From the NCBI RefSeq assembly GCF_001767395.1, contig NZ_CP017014.1, forward strand, positions 682,001 through 746,000: a DNA stretch of 64,000 nucleotides, read 5' to 3'. The first letter of the stretch is position 1; every line of letters begins with the position of its first letter. The notes beneath the pieces are model-generated. The model worked only from the letters and a program-made list of their open reading frames with translations, was not told the origin of the DNA and ran no database searches. The stretch comes from Rhodococcus sp. WMMA185. GTDB taxonomy: Bacteria; Actinomycetota; Actinomycetes; Mycobacteriales; Mycobacteriaceae. The position numbers and the translations under genes were made by a program. Shown here in pieces: positions 8,930 through 18,180 of this stretch.

Positions 8930-10474
8930 TCAGTCGGGCTCGACGAGGTCGCCCTGGGGTGACGTCGGCGCCGGCTCTGCCTTCGAGAATGTCAGAGTCC
9001 CGTCGTCGATCGGGGTGTCTCGCAGCACGACGACGTCCCTGTAGTAGTCCATCTGCAAGTTCCACGGATCCTCGGTGCCGGCCTGCGGCCACAGGTGCGC
9101 GGACCGCTGGATGTACCCGGCGGCGAAGTCGAGCAGCGGCTGGGTCGGCATGTCGGGCCGGTCGTTCTCGGCCACCGCGACCGTAGCGCCGCGGCGATCC
9201 ATCTCGGTCAGCAACCGGCACAGGAAGTCGGCGACGAGGTTGACCTTGAGCGTCCAAGGGGCGTTGACATAGCCGACGGCAAACGAGAAGTTCGGGATGT
9301 CGGAGAGCATCGTTCCCTTGAACGCCAGTCGTTTCGTGAGGTCGACGGGTTCACCGTCGATGCTCAGGTCGACGCCGCCGAGCGCCAGCAGGTCGAGTCC
9401 GGTCGCAGTAACGATGATGTCGGCGTCGAGGTGCTTGCCGGAGGTGAGCGCGATTCCGGTCTCGGTGAACGTCTCGATTGTGTCGGTGACCACCGAGGCC
9501 TTTCCCTTACGGATCGTCTTGAACAGGTCACCGCCCGGGACGACGCACAGGCGCTGATCCCACGGGGCGTACCGGGGGTTGAAGTGGGTGTCGACGTCGA
9601 AGCCGGCTGGCAGCATGCGCTTGTTGAGCCATCGGATGACGGCCCGTGCCTGCCGCGGGAAGCGGCGGCACAGCTTGTAGACCCAGACGTTCTGCGCGAT
9701 GTTCTTCTTGCGGGTGAGCCGGTACCCGCGTTCGTCGCCGAGGAGGCGACGGAACACGCCGTAGAGCGCATCCTCGGCGGGCAGCGGAATGATGTACGTG
9801 GGCGAACGCTGGAGCATCGTGACGTGTTCGGTCGCGTCGGCCATTGCGGGGATCAGCGTGACGGCGGTCGAGCCTGACCCGATGACGACGACCCGTTTGC
9901 CGACGTAGTCCAGGTCCTCGGGCCAGTGCTGGGGATGCACGATCTGTCCGCTGAACCGGTCCTCGCCTGGAAACTCGGGGGTGTAGCCCTTGTCGTAGTT
10001 GTAGTAGCCGGCGGCGCAGAAGAACCAACTCGCAGTGAACGTCGCTGTTTCGCCACTGTCGCCGATGCGAGCGGTAATTGTCCAGAGTGCGTCCGAGGGT
10101 GACCAGTCGGCCCGAATTACCTTGTGGTGGTATCGAATACGATCATCTATGCCGTACTCGCGAGCAGTCTCGCGGATATAGCTGAGGATGTCGGCGGCTG
10201 GCGCAAGAGCCTTCCGGCCTTTCCACGGCTTGAAGTCGTACCCGTAGGTCTGCACATCCGAATCGGAGCGGATGCCCGGGTAACGGAACAGGTCCCAGGT
10301 GCCGCCTGAGGCCGCGCGGGATTCGAGGATCAGCAACGACCGCTGCGGGTGTTCCCGGCGCAGGCGTGCCGCGACCCCGATCCCGGACAGCCCGGCTCCG
10401 ACGATGAGGACGTCGACATGTGTGGTCTGGGCCGTGCGGGTCTCGGACGGTCTTGCGGGGCGTTCGGGGCTCAT
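8930..10474 (-). CDS. ethA: EthA-like FAD-containing Baeyer-Villiger monooxygenase
   Basis: NADPH- and FAD-dependent monooxygenase of about 514 residues, very similar in layout to mycobacterial EthA, which oxidises ketones and thioamides. The first Rossmann motif is LIVGAGLSGIG near residue 23, followed by GGTWDLFRYPGIRSDSD. The Baeyer-Villiger fingerprint appears as FSGQIVHPQHWP and the NADPH motif as VVIGSGSTAV. The start is the ATG giving MSPERPARP, preceded by a strong GGAGGA; the upstream extension is not family-like. No EthR-type TetR gene is adjacent. Confidence 0.92.
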   Translation of the reverse strand: MSPERPARPSETRTAQTTHVDVLIVGAGLSGIGVAARLRREHPQRSLLILESRAASGGTWDLFRYPGIRSDSDVQTYGYDFKPWKGRKALAPAADILSYIRETAREYGIDDRIRYHHKVIRADWSPSDALWTITARIGDSGETATFTASWFFCAAGYYNYDKGYTPEFPGEDRFSGQIVHPQHWPEDLDYVGKRVVVIGSGSTAVTLIPAMADATEHVTMLQRSPTYIIPLPAEDALYGVFRRLLGDERGYRLTRKKNIAQNVWVYKLCRRFPRQARAVIRWLNKRMLPAGFDVDTHFNPRYAPWDQRLCVVPGGDLFKTIRKGKASVVTDTIETFTETGIALTSGKHLDADIIVTATGLDLLALGGVDLSIDGEPVDLTKRLAFKGTMLSDIPNFSFAVGYVNAPWTLKVNLVADFLCRLLTEMDRRGATVAVAENDRPDMPTQPLLDFAAGYIQRSAHLWPQAGTEDPWNLQMDYYRDVVVLRDTPIDDGTLTFSKAEPAPTSPQGDLVEPD

Positions 10475-10722
10475 CGAATCCTCCGGTGCGCGTGCTTGTA
10501 AACCTCGTCTGCCTGCACGATATCCCTTTCGGGCGATTCGGCGAGAGCGACTTCGAACAGATTCTCGTTGCGACGCACGGAGTGGTTGTTCTGCGGAGTC
10601 GTCCACCGGGCCGGGATTCAGGCGGTGTACCGAAATTATTCACAAATCGAACATCGGGTGAACATTCGAGAACTCCGCCAAATCGGGCCGACCATCCGCC
10701 CGAGTTGTGTTGTGATCCTTAG

Positions 10723-12387
10723 GTGTTGGAAAACAACGAGAGCACGGGAGTGAGCCGGCGCGGCGTACTGCGTGGCTCGATGGTTCTGGCTGGAGTGGGG
10801 TTGGTTGCCGCGACAGCGGGACGGGCCTCGGCCGAGTCTGCGGTGCCGGGGTTCGTTCACGGTGTCGCGTCCGGTGATCCCCTCCCTGACCGGGTGATCA
10901 TCTGGACCCGGGCCACCCCCTCTGCCGACGCGCTACCGGGGTCGGGCGTGGGGCAGAAGATTTTGGTGTCTTGGCAGGTGGCGGCCGATCCGGCCTTCGT
11001 GAACGTCGTGCGCAGCGGCGTGGCGGACACCGGCCCGGACACCGACCACACGGTGAAGGTCGACGTCACCGGCCTGCGCGCGGGCACCGAGTACTTCTAC
11101 CGGTTCACAGCGTTCGGACAGACGTCTCCGACAGGACGCACCCGCACCGCACCCCCGGCCGACTCGGACGTCGAGCGCATACGGTTCGGTGACGTCTCGT
11201 GCTCGAACTGGGAGGCCGGCTATTTCGCGTCGTACCGCCACCTCGCCGATCGCGACGACCTCGACGCGATCGTCCATCTCGGCGACTACCTCTACGAATA
11301 CGGCCGCAACGTCTTCGGCGCGCGGAACGGTTCTGTCCGACTGCACGATCCGGAGCACGAGATCGTCTCGCTTGCCGACTACCGGATCCGGCACGCGCAG
11401 TACAAGACAGACCCGGATCTCATGGGGTTGCACGCCAAGGTGCCGTTCATCGCCACATGGGACGACCACGAGTCTGCCGACAACGCGTACGTCGGCGGCG
11501 CCGACAACCACGATCCGGCCACGGAGGGGGATTGGGGCGCGCGCAAGGCTGCTTCGATGCAGGCCTACTTCGAGTGGATGCCGGTGCGCGTGGGTGGCAC
11601 TGTCGGCGACGCCGCGCTCTACCGCCGGTTCCGGTTCGGGAACCTCGCCGAACTGTCCATGCTCGACCTGCGCACCTACCGCGACAAGCAGGCGACGACG
11701 GGCGCCGGGTGGCGCAATATCGACTCCTCCGACAGGTCGATCACCGGACGTGCGCAGATGGATTGGCTGACCAGCGGAATCGTCACATCGCCCGCGCAGT
11801 GGAAGATCGTCGGCAACTCGGTGATGATCTCGCCGGTCATGCTCCCGCCGCTCGACCCCCGCACGATGGGAGCGATCACCGACACGGTCGGGTTACCCGA
11901 CGCCGGAATCCCCTACAACACCGATCAGTGGGACGGCTACAGCGCCGACCGCCGCAGACTCTTCGATGCCATCGCCGCAAACGGGGTCCGCAACACCGTC
12001 TTCCTCACCGGTGACATCCATACCTCCTGGGCGTGCGACCTGCCGCTGAACGCTGGGGACTACCCGGGCGCCGGCACCGTCGGCACCGAGCTGGTGGTGC
12101 CGTCGGTGACCTCGGTCAATATCGACGACATACTCGGCGTTCCTCCGCGGACCGCCACCGTCGCAGTCGAGGCGGCGATCAAATCGATCAACCGCCACAT
12201 ACGCTACGTCGAACTCGACTCTCACGGCTACGGTGTGTTTGAGGTGAACAAGCAAGGGGCGCAGATGGACTGGTTCTACATCAGCGACCCCAAGGATCCG
12301 CGCGCCACGGTTCGGCACGCGATGAGCTACCGGGTCGCCGACGGCACCGCGCACGCTCACCCGGTTGCGACCCCGCTTCCGCGCTAG
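10723..12387 (+). CDS. phoD: alkaline phosphatase D (PhoD family), Tat-exported
   Basis: Secreted metallophosphoesterase/phosphodiesterase of the PhoD family, 554 residues. A twin-arginine signal (SRRGVLRG, then a hydrophobic run ending near GRASA) predicts Tat export. Family motifs are HGVASGDPLPDRVIIWTR, VHLGDYLYEYG, ATWDDHE and LTGDIHTSW, which bind the metal centre. The start is GTG 10723; a GTG nine codons later is also possible. It is divergent from the monooxygenase gene across about 250 bases in which I could not identify a PHO-box-like repeat. Confidence 0.93.
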   Translation: MLENNESTGVSRRGVLRGSMVLAGVGLVAATAGRASAESAVPGFVHGVASGDPLPDRVIIWTRATPSADALPGSGVGQKILVSWQVAADPAFVNVVRSGVADTGPDTDHTVKVDVTGLRAGTEYFYRFTAFGQTSPTGRTRTAPPADSDVERIRFGDVSCSNWEAGYFASYRHLADRDDLDAIVHLGDYLYEYGRNVFGARNGSVRLHDPEHEIVSLADYRIRHAQYKTDPDLMGLHAKVPFIATWDDHESADNAYVGGADNHDPATEGDWGARKAASMQAYFEWMPVRVGGTVGDAALYRRFRFGNLAELSMLDLRTYRDKQATTGAGWRNIDSSDRSITGRAQMDWLTSGIVTSPAQWKIVGNSVMISPVMLPPLDPRTMGAITDTVGLPDAGIPYNTDQWDGYSADRRRLFDAIAANGVRNTVFLTGDIHTSWACDLPLNAGDYPGAGTVGTELVVPSVTSVNIDDILGVPPRTATVAVEAAIKSINRHIRYVELDSHGYGVFEVNKQGAQMDWFYISDPKDPRATVRHAMSYRVADGTAHAHPVATPLPR

Positions 12388-12489
12388 TGTTGTGGGTGGC
12401 TACCTGCTCGGACCTTTCACACGGCTGGGGTACGAGCACACCTCTACCCTCGCGTTCACCCGCCGCCGCGGATCGTCCAAGGAGTCCTG

Positions 12490-13173
12490 ATGTCCGATCA
12501 GTCGTTCAACGAGGTACTGAGCGCCCACGATCACCGTTCCCAGCCCGAACTGTTGATGCCGGAGGCGGTGCTGTCCCGGACGGCCGCGGATCTGGCCACC
12601 AAGTACACAGGGGTGTTCTCTCCGCAAACAGTCGAGCGGTACGTCTTCGAGTCCTACACCGCGCTGAGGCTGGTCGCGAAGGTCCACACCCACCTGCCGA
12701 CGCTCGCCGGACGGTTCGCCGCCGATCGGCTCACCGCGCTCGCGCAGTCGCAGGGGGCGGTGCCCAAGACTGCGCCTGAGGTGCTGTTCGTCTGCGTCCA
12801 CAACTCCGGCCGCTCCCAGATGGCCGCCGCGTTGCTCGCCCACTACGCCCTCGGGCGGGTTCACCCCCGCTCCGCGGGATCGGCACCGATCGATGCCATC
12901 GAGCCGGCCGTCATCGAGGCGATGGGTGAGTTCGGGATCGACCTCGGCTCAGAGTTTCCCAAGCCGCTCACCGACGACGTCGTGGCAGCCGCCGACATCG
13001 TGGTGTCTATGGGCTGCGGGGAAGCGTGCCCGGTCTACCCCGGCAAGCGCTATCTGGACTGGGCTACCGACGACCCGTATGGACAGCCGCTCGAGCAGGT
13101 CCGCCGAATTCGCGACGACATCGATTCCAAGGTGCGCGATCTGCTCGGCCAACTCGTCCCCACCACTGATTGA
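12490..13173 (+). CDS. arsC: arsenate reductase-type (LMW-PTP fold) protein with N-terminal helical domain
   Basis: A 227-residue protein whose C-terminal half (from about residue 95) is a low-molecular-weight phosphatase-type arsenate reductase. The catalytic loop is CVHNSGRS with Cys102 and Arg108, and GCGEACPVYPG follows. About 90 N-terminal residues form a helical extension like that in the mycothiol-linked ArsC1' of Corynebacterium. It is followed 34 bases later by a second ArsC-type gene. No arsR or arsenite exporter gene is nearby. Confidence 0.88.
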   Translation: MSDQSFNEVLSAHDHRSQPELLMPEAVLSRTAADLATKYTGVFSPQTVERYVFESYTALRLVAKVHTHLPTLAGRFAADRLTALAQSQGAVPKTAPEVLFVCVHNSGRSQMAAALLAHYALGRVHPRSAGSAPIDAIEPAVIEAMGEFGIDLGSEFPKPLTDDVVAAADIVVSMGCGEACPVYPGKRYLDWATDDPYGQPLEQVRRIRDDIDSKVRDLLGQLVPTTD

Positions 13174-13207
13174 CCGCCCACCTCTGACCGCATCGAAAGG
13201 GTCGTGC

Positions 13208-13624
13208 ATGTCCACCACACCGAAGGTGCTGTTCGTCTGCGTCCACAACGCGGGCCGTTCTCAGATGGCCGCCGGGTTCCTCTCCGCGCTCGCCGGGGAT
13301 CGAATCGAGGTACGATCCGCCGGGTCCGCGCCGGCAGGCCAGGTTAACCCGGCCGCGGTCGAGGCGATGGCTGAGGTCGGCATCGACATCTCCGCGGAGA
13401 ATCCGAAGGTTCTCACCGTCGACGCGGTGTTGGCTTCCGACGTGGTGATCACCATGGGCTGCGGCGACACTTGCCCGGTCTTCCCCGGTAAGAGCTACCG
13501 CGACTGGGTGCTCGATGATCCGGCGGGCCAGGGAATCGATGCGGTCCGTCCGATCCGCGACCAGATCAAGGTCAAGGTAGAGGCGTTGATCGCCGAGTTG
13601 ACTTCGCAGACCGCCGCCCACTGA
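13208..13624 (+). CDS. arsC: arsenate reductase-type (LMW-PTP fold) protein
   Basis: A 138-residue single-domain arsenate reductase homologue. The catalytic loop CVHNAGRS places Cys at residue 11 and Arg at 17, and GCGDTCPVFPG is near residue 85. It lacks the N-terminal helical extension of its neighbour and otherwise aligns with it along its length, so the pair probably arose by duplication. By family it should reduce arsenate using mycothiol/mycoredoxin; phosphatase activity is possible. The ATG at 13208 follows a CGAAAGGGTC ribosome-binding region. Confidence 0.9.
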   Translation: MSTTPKVLFVCVHNAGRSQMAAGFLSALAGDRIEVRSAGSAPAGQVNPAAVEAMAEVGIDISAENPKVLTVDAVLASDVVITMGCGDTCPVFPGKSYRDWVLDDPAGQGIDAVRPIRDQIKVKVEALIAELTSQTAAH

Positions 13625-13662
13625 ACCGGTTCATCCCGAGGGCGGGCCGTCCTGGTGGGCGA

Positions 13663-14349
13663 TCAAGCTCGAGCTGCGGGAAGCTGGTCCGGCCAGTGTG
13701 CGGGGGCCGGACCGAAGGCTTCGCGTGCGTTGTCTATCAGGCCCCTGCCGATGGCCCGGTTGCCCGCGCCGCCGATGGCGGCACCGATGCCGGCGGGCAC
13801 GAGTTTGCCGAGGATCAGTGCGCTGCGCCGGGCTGCGTACCTGGTGATGAACTTGCGCACCAAGGTGTTGTTCATGCCGATCATCGTGGAGCCGGGAACA
13901 CGGTTGGTGATGGCGCTCGTCCAGTTCTTTGCCGTCACGCCTGTCGCTTTCTGGACGATCTCCATGCCTGATTCGCCAAGGGCCACCGTGAGAACGAGTG
14001 CCCGCCGTTGCTGATGGTCGGCGGCGGAGACGCCGTGCACAGATGCCACCGCGAGGGTGAGTAGAGCGGCTGCCTCCAGGAAGAACGCTGTTTCCGCACC
14101 CACCGCCGCGACGGATGCAACCGTACCGACACCCGGTACGGCGGCGGCGGCGCCCACGGCGCTGCCACTACCCGTTACCGCGAGCAGGAACATCTTCTCC
14201 ATACGCTCGACGATCTGCGCCGGCGATTCGCCGGGATGTGAGCGGCGGACCCACTCGACGTACTTGGCCACCGCAGGGGCCTGAAGGCGACTTCCGCTGT
14301 CGAGGACCGAGACCAGTGCCTTCTCGACCGATCCACCATTGCCAATCAT
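13663..14349 (-). CDS. EcsC-like Ala/Gly-rich protein of unknown function
   Basis: A protein of 228 residues with long Ala/Gly/Val-rich stretches (GSGSAVGAAAAVPGVG near residue 60, and VPAGIGAAIGGAGNRAIG near the C-terminus) that could associate with membranes. The layout resembles EcsC-family proteins, but this is a tentative match. I chose the ATG giving MIGNGGSVEK, with a GGGGG run upstream, over a start at 14391. It is a leftward single gene converging on the second arsC gene. Confidence 0.6.
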   Translation of the reverse strand: MIGNGGSVEKALVSVLDSGSRLQAPAVAKYVEWVRRSHPGESPAQIVERMEKMFLLAVTGSGSAVGAAAAVPGVGTVASVAAVGAETAFFLEAAALLTLAVASVHGVSAADHQQRRALVLTVALGESGMEIVQKATGVTAKNWTSAITNRVPGSTMIGMNNTLVRKFITRYAARRSALILGKLVPAGIGAAIGGAGNRAIGRGLIDNAREAFGPAPAHWPDQLPAARA

Positions 14350-14456
14350 CGTCGACCCCCACTTTCTGCGTACCTCGCGCTCTGGGACCAACTGTAGGCG
14401 AGCGCCACATTTGTCCGATTCGAGGTCGGCCTACAAGCTGATTCGGCCGGGCGCAC

Positions 14457-15461
14457 TCACTCTCGATGTACTGGAGGAAAGCACGATCCTCGTTCGATGA
14501 GTCGAACGGGAAGTACGTTGTTTCGGCGGTAGCGGCGGCGTGGATGGTCGATGCGGTGGAGGACTCGATCCATCGCCTGGCGTCCGAGGTCGGCGGGGCT
14601 CTGGTCGATAACCGTAAATGGTGGGGACAGGGCGTCAGCCATGGGGAAGTCGCCGAATCCGATGGTGGAGAGATCGTGCAGGTTCAGTTGCTGTATTGCG
14701 GGGATGCTCGCCATCGAGATTCGGGCATTCGACAGGAACAGGGCGGTCGGGGGAGAGGCGAGGGACATCAGCATCTCGAGAATTTTGCCGGCGCCTTCTC
14801 GGGTCCCTGCCCCCATCACGATCAGTTCCTCGTCTTGGGGGATGTTCCGGGCGTCTAGGGCGTGTCGGTACCCGAGCAGTCGGTTCCTGGTGGTCGGAAT
14901 CGACTCGGTATCCCCGACGAAGGCGACGCGCCGGTGCCCCAACTTCAGTTGATGTTCGGTCGCCATGACGGCTCCGTCGTGGTCGGCGTGGACGAAGCTG
15001 TCCGAGGGGACCCCTTTCGTCGCGCGGTCGACGAACACGGTCGGTACTTGCGTGGTCCATCGTTTGAGGTAGCCGTGGTCGGATCCGGTCGGGGCCAAGA
15101 TCAGCCCGCTCAGCCGACGACGCAGCAGCGACTCGACAATTGGGCGTTCTTGCGCTCGGTCGTCGCCCAAACTCGTCATGATGACCGCCATATCCCTTTT
15201 GTGTGCACTGGTTTCGACGGCGTGTGCGATCGCGGCGAAGAACGGGTCGGCGATATCGGGAACGGCGAGTCCGATGGCTGCGGGGCGGCCAGTGCGAAAG
15301 GTGGTGGCCATCGTGTTGGGAACGTAGTTCAGCGATTCGAGTGCTGCCATGACGCGCGCTCGCGTATCCGGACTCACGTGAGGATCGTCGTTGTAGACGC
15401 GGGAGACCGTCTTCGCGCTGACGTTCGCCAGCTCCGCAACATCTTGCATCGTGGTCATCAT
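14457..15461 (-). CDS. LacI family transcriptional regulator of the polyol/sugar locus
   Basis: A 334-residue repressor. The N-terminal helix-turn-helix is TMQDVAELANVSAKTVSRV, with the hinge-helix region at NYVPNTMATTFRTGRP. The rest is a periplasmic-binding-protein-like effector domain (IGLAVPDIADPFFA, GLILAPTGSDHG, VAFVGD, TIGFGDF). It lies downstream of the SDR gene on the same strand, 136 bases away. Its likely targets are the LacI-type inverted repeats in the SDR/kinase divergent promoter. The effector is probably a sugar or polyol handled by this cluster, by inference from context. Confidence 0.92.
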   Translation of the reverse strand: MMTTMQDVAELANVSAKTVSRVYNDDPHVSPDTRARVMAALESLNYVPNTMATTFRTGRPAAIGLAVPDIADPFFAAIAHAVETSAHKRDMAVIMTSLGDDRAQERPIVESLLRRRLSGLILAPTGSDHGYLKRWTTQVPTVFVDRATKGVPSDSFVHADHDGAVMATEHQLKLGHRRVAFVGDTESIPTTRNRLLGYRHALDARNIPQDEELIVMGAGTREGAGKILEMLMSLASPPTALFLSNARISMASIPAIQQLNLHDLSTIGFGDFPMADALSPPFTVIDQSPADLGRQAMDRVLHRIDHPRRRYRRNNVLPVRLIERGSCFPPVHRE

Positions 15462-15597
15462 CGCGCCTTCGCTTGGTTGGGATCTTTCCTGCGGTGCACA
15501 ATCTGAGTTCGCGCAACCGGTAAATCATTGTCGGCCAAACGATCTTGCCAGATGCAGGCCTGCCACACGGCGTGCCACACCGTCTTGCCGCGTCCGA

Positions 15598-16326
15598 TCA
15601 GCGGCAGGTGTATCCGCCGTCGACCGGCAGGCAGACGCCGGAGATCATGGAAGCGGCGTCGCTGAGCAGGAAGCCGATCGGTGCCGCGATCTCGTCTTCG
15701 GTAGCCCACCGTCCGAGTGGCATCTGCTCGAGATACGGCTTCTCGATTTCGGGCTGTCCCCAGTATGAGGCGGACATTTCCGTCATCACTACGGTGGGGT
15801 TGACGCTGTTGACGCGGATGTTGTACTTGCCCAGTTCCAGGGCGGAGACTCGGGTGATGTTGTCGAGTGCGGCCTTCGACGAGCCGTAGGAAATGTGGCC
15901 GGGGAGGGCGACGAGGGCGGCCTGGCTCGAGACGTTGACGATCGCACCACCCTTGCCCTTCGCCACCATCGAGGGTGCCGCATACTTGATGACCAGCAGC
16001 GCACCACGAGCGTTGACGCTGATCGCCTTGTCGAAGACCGCGATATCGGTGTCCTGTGGGGTAGCGATCTCGCCGCCGAAACCGCCGCAGTTGACCACGC
16101 CCCAGAGTTCGAGCCCACGGAGAGCGTCGCGGATGCTGTCTTCGGAGGCGAGGTCGAACGGCAGCGGGTGCGCCCCGGTTTCTTCCCGGAGCTTCGTCAG
16201 TGCCTCCACGGACCTACCGGAGGCGAAGACCTGTGCGCCTTGGGATACCAACAGGCGCACCGTCGCTGCACCGATGCCCCCGCTCGCGCCGGTTACCAAG
16301 ATGGACTTGCCGGTGAAGTCGGCCAC
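15598..16326 (-). CDS. SDR oxidoreductase similar to L-xylulose reductase
   Basis: Short-chain dehydrogenase of about 242 residues. NAD(P) motif TGASGGIG near residue 14; catalytic Ser in NVSSQAALVALPGHIS and Tyr/Lys in YGSSK; C-terminal GVCLPVDGGY. The stretch RVNSVNPTVVMTEM and the short size closely resemble dicarbonyl/L-xylulose reductase. It may interconvert a ketose and a polyol in the same pathway as the mannitol-dehydrogenase-family enzyme. The best-spaced start is the GTG at 16326, eight bases after a GAGAGAGAG run; GTG 16335 is the alternative. Confidence 0.88.
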   Translation of the reverse strand: MADFTGKSILVTGASGGIGAATVRLLVSQGAQVFASGRSVEALTKLREETGAHPLPFDLASEDSIRDALRGLELWGVVNCGGFGGEIATPQDTDIAVFDKAISVNARGALLVIKYAAPSMVAKGKGGAIVNVSSQAALVALPGHISYGSSKAALDNITRVSALELGKYNIRVNSVNPTVVMTEMSASYWGQPEIEKPYLEQMPLGRWATEDEIAAPIGFLLSDAASMISGVCLPVDGGYTCR

Positions 16327-16426
16327 CAAGATCACTCTCTCTCAGGTTCATACCGAACAGTCGATCGGAGAATATCGATCGGTTTCGCGATGTTTGACCG
16401 CGATCGGATGCCCATCATAGCGGCAA

Positions 16427-16440
16427 TGTCATCGATGTCA
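16427..16440. promoter_or_regulatory. LacI-type operator candidate, copy 1
   Basis: TGTCATCGATGTCA has the central CG typical of LacI-family operators. It matches the reverse complement of copy 2 (TGTCATCGGTGACA) at 12 of 14 positions. It lies 35 bases from copy 2, in the SDR/kinase divergent promoter. A weaker match, TGCCATTGATGTCC, lies at 16526-16539. Confidence 0.6.
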
Positions 16441-16461
16441 TGGTCTTGCGTAGATTTTCTA

Positions 16462-16475
16462 TGTCACCGATGACA
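16462..16475. promoter_or_regulatory. LacI-type operator candidate, copy 2 (inverted repeat)
   Basis: TGTCACCGATGACA has perfect arms (TGTCA/TGACA), extending to ATGTCA/TGACAT over 16461-16476. Its symmetry and central CG fit a LacI-family site. The obvious regulator is the LacI protein encoded at 14457-15461. Confidence 0.7.
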
Positions 16476-16694
16476 TCAATTTGCCCGCAGGTAGTGACAA
16501 CGGGAGTTGTGTAGGTCACACTGGATGCCATTGATGTCCACGAGGTGTCAGCGACAGGACCACCGGTTATGTTTCAGCAAGCTTCACGCGCCCGATTTCG
16601 AGAACGCACCGAAGGGCACAACGATTCTGTGGCTCCTGTGGTGAGTGCGACGGCTTGCGGATATGCACATGGACCAATCGTTCTCGCGGCGACT

Positions 16695-17333
16695 ATGGAC
16701 GAACTCGCGGATCGTGCCCGCACCATGATCGCGGGTGGGCAGCGGCGACTACTCGGGATCACAGGTTCCCCCGGCGCCGGGAAGTCCACGCTGTCCAGGG
16801 CGCTCGTTGCATCACTGGGGGAGCAGGCTGCGCTTGTCGGTATGGACGGATTTCACCTGGCAAACGATGAGTTGCTCCGTCTCGGACGCAGGGACCGAAA
16901 GGGTGCACCCGACACTTTCGATGTCGACGGATATGTCGCACTGCTGAAACGACTACGACATCAGCAGTCTCCCGTGATATACGCCCCCACGTTCGATCGT
17001 GGGCTCGAGGAGCCCATCGGAAGCGCGGTTGCGGTCTACACCGGTGTTCCCTTGGTCGTGACGGAGGGAAATTATCTACTGACCGGCAGCGGCGGTTGGG
17101 AACGTGTTCACCCGGTATTGGACGAGGTGTGGTTCCTCGATGTCCCCCACCGCGTGCGGGAAGGCCGGTTGATCGGGCGGCATCAGGCGTTCGGGAAAAC
17201 CCTCGCTCAGGCCCGCGAATGGGTACGCGAGGTGGATCTGCGCAATGCCGATCTCGTCGAAGCGATGCGTGCGCGCGCCGATCTGGTGGTCGAAGTACTC
17301 GACGACCTCTCCCACGAGGACAGCTCGTGGTGA
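16695..17333 (+). CDS. FrcK-like sugar/nucleoside kinase family protein
   Basis: P-loop kinase of the uridine kinase/phosphoribulokinase-like group, as found next to Frc-type fructose importers. Walker A is GITGSPGAGKST, followed by GMDGFHLANDELLRLGRRDRKGAPDTFD, a family signature with the acidic substrate site. From the ATG at 16695 it is 212 residues, the usual size. Upstream in-frame GTG/ATG codons back to 16545 would add up to 50 non-conserved residues. It heads the rightward operon. Substrate phosphorylation of an imported sugar is inferred from context. Confidence 0.82.
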   Translation: MDELADRARTMIAGGQRRLLGITGSPGAGKSTLSRALVASLGEQAALVGMDGFHLANDELLRLGRRDRKGAPDTFDVDGYVALLKRLRHQQSPVIYAPTFDRGLEEPIGSAVAVYTGVPLVVTEGNYLLTGSGGWERVHPVLDEVWFLDVPHRVREGRLIGRHQAFGKTLAQAREWVREVDLRNADLVEAMRARADLVVEVLDDLSHEDSSW

Positions 17334-17404
17334 GCGGCGCATCCACGCAGAACGGAAATGTCGAGGGGGCCGCGACCGAAGCACACGAGCAAGGAGTATC
17401 CGCG

Positions 17405-18178
17405 ATGAATGCTGCGCCCACCACCGTGCCGATCTTGGAAGCACGAGCGTTATCCCGCAGTTTCGGGCACGTAAGGGCTCTGGACGGCGCCGATTTCGAG
17501 ATCTATCCCGGTGAGGTCGTCGCCCTGATCGGTGACAACGGCGCAGGCAAGTCGACGCTCGTCAAGGCGATGTCGGGAAACCTGAGTCTCGACTCGGGGG
17601 AGATCCTCTTCTCGGGAGTGCATGTAGATCTCAAAAACCCCAACGCTGCAAGCGAATTGGGAATCGAGACCGTATATCAGGATCTTGCGCTTGCGCCGCA
17701 TCTCAATGCCGCGCAGAACATGTTTCTCGGCCGTGAACTGCCAGCGAAGGGATTGCCCGGCCGTCTCGGGTTCCTTGATACCAAAACCATGAGAGAGAAA
17801 TCTCGCAAAGCTCTCGACGACCTGAGGGCGACGGTGCCTACTTTGACCGATCCGGTCGGAGTCATGTCGGGTGGCCAGCAACAGGCGATCGCGATCGCGC
17901 GCGCTGTGGCGTGGGCAAAAGGTGTGGTCTTCCTCGACGAGCCCACGGCGGCACTCGGGGTCGTGCAGACACAGAATGTCCTCGAAACAATCCGGCGGAT
18001 CGCCTTCAATGGCGTCGCGGTGGTCTTGATCAGTCACTCGATGCCGCACGTGATCGAAGTGGCGGATCGGGTCCAGGTGCTGCGCCAGGGGCGACGTGTG
18101 GCCACCTATGAAGCCAAGAACACTTCCATGGAAGAACTTGTCGGTGCGATGACCGGCGTAACCGACGGAGCAGCGTAG
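17405..18178 (+). CDS. sugar ABC importer ATP-binding protein (FrcA-like, single domain)
   Basis: ATPase of a ribose/fructose-class importer. At 257 residues it has one nucleotide-binding domain, like FrcA and unlike the double-domain RbsA. Walker A GDNGAGKST, signature MSGGQQQ, Walker B VVFLDEPTAALG, switch His in LISHS. The ATG follows AGGAG at a 9-base distance; a GTG at 17330 overlapping the kinase stop is an alternative. The permease gene starts two bases after its stop. Confidence 0.92.
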   Translation: MNAAPTTVPILEARALSRSFGHVRALDGADFEIYPGEVVALIGDNGAGKSTLVKAMSGNLSLDSGEILFSGVHVDLKNPNAASELGIETVYQDLALAPHLNAAQNMFLGRELPAKGLPGRLGFLDTKTMREKSRKALDDLRATVPTLTDPVGVMSGGQQQAIAIARAVAWAKGVVFLDEPTAALGVVQTQNVLETIRRIAFNGVAVVLISHSMPHVIEVADRVQVLRQGRRVATYEAKNTSMEELVGAMTGVTDGAA

Positions 18179-18180
18179 CC

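Larger units (their letters stand above)
16327..16694. promoter_or_regulatory. divergent promoter region of the polyol/sugar locus
   Basis: This roughly 370-base stretch separates the leftward SDR gene from the rightward kinase-ABC-dehydrogenase operon and is AT-richer than its surroundings between 16430 and 16540. It holds the LacI-type operator candidates listed separately. Part of it (16545-16694) is open in the kinase frame and could be coding if the kinase starts upstream. Confidence 0.6.
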
